The notes under the pieces are model-generated. The model saw only the letters and a program-made list of their open reading frames with translations, was not told where the DNA came from and did not search any database. 5,272 nt of DNA from QNYZ01 sp964577615 (GTDB lineage: Bacteria; Desulfobacterota; Desulfobacteria; Desulfobacterales; QNYZ01). The stretch covers positions 1-5,272 of the forward strand of contig CAZNZW010000101.1 in NCBI GenBank assembly GCA_964577615.1, written 5' to 3'. A program made the translations under genes and the position numbers. This document shows, in pieces, positions 5,145 through 5,272 of this stretch (its first letter is position 1; every line of letters begins with the position of its first letter).

Positions 5145-5272
5145 ATGCCGAAAATCAAAACAAACCGCGGTGCGGCCAAACGATTTAAAAAAACAGGATC
5201 CGGGAAGTTTGTTTATTCAAAATCCCATGCCAGCCATATCCTGACGAAAAAGAGTCGAAAACGGAAACGATC
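5145..5272 (+). CDS. rpmI: 50S ribosomal protein L35, N-terminal part (3' partial)
   Basis: The first 42 residues of L35 are visible before the window ends; the family is about 65 residues long. The MPKIKTNRGAAKRFKKTGSG opening is the diagnostic L35 N-terminus (normally MPKMKTHRGAAKRFK..GSGK), followed by SHASHILTKKSRKRKR, the conserved HxLxxKSxKRKR stretch. L35 is a small basic 50S protein. The ATG has AGGAG at 5129-5133, 11 nt upstream, slightly long spacing. It follows infC after 143 nt containing a terminator-like hairpin. rplT (L20) is expected immediately beyond the window by analogy with other bacteria. Confidence 0.97.
   Translation, partial: MPKIKTNRGAAKRFKKTGSGKFVYSKSHASHILTKKSRKRKR

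Overview
The window looks like ordinary chromosome from a GC-rich Gram-negative bacterium, most likely a sulfate-reducer-type member of the Desulfobacterota (former Deltaproteobacteria). This rests on an outer-membrane Omp85 barrel, on protein styles I recall from that group (short dGTPase-like protein, HsdR N-terminal-like stand-alone protein, two YkgJ-type cysteine-cluster proteins), and on an infC-rpmI order. The taxon is inferred from recognition, not from a search.

Layout: (1) 1-603, plus strand, is the C-terminal end of an Omp85/BamA-type outer-membrane barrel whose start lies outside the window. (2) 648-3112, minus strand, is a compact three-gene operon converging on the barrel gene. 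It is transcribed from about 3112 down to 648 in the order dGTPase (dgt), YkgJ-type protein A, YkgJ-type protein B. The gaps are 3 nt and a 4-nt ATGA overlap. (3) 3113-3251 is an AT-rich divergent intergenic region. (4) 3252-4324, plus strand, is a two-gene unit: a stand-alone HsdR N-terminal-like protein with a C-terminal cysteine cluster, coupled by an ATGA overlap to a TadA-fold nucleoside deaminase. A strong hairpin sits on the deaminase stop codon. (5) 4325-5272 holds a 137-nt leader, infC (IF-3) with an apparent AUA start codon behind a perfect 8-nt Shine-Dalgarno, a 143-nt spacer with terminator/antiterminator-like folding, and the first 42 codons of rpmI (L35).

How it fits together: the right end is the classic infC-rpmI(-rplT) translation operon. 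It shows two apparent control layers: an unusual start codon in infC, known elsewhere to permit IF-3 autoregulation, and a probable transcription attenuator that would set the rpmI-rplT level separately from infC. The middle holds nucleotide-metabolism genes (dNTPase, deaminase) in divergent units with poorly characterised cysteine-rich partners. No mobile element, CRISPR array, tRNA, rRNA or obviously transferred island is visible. The most interesting signals are regulatory RNA structure around infC/rpmI and the cysteine-cluster proteins, not a new defence or metabolic system.
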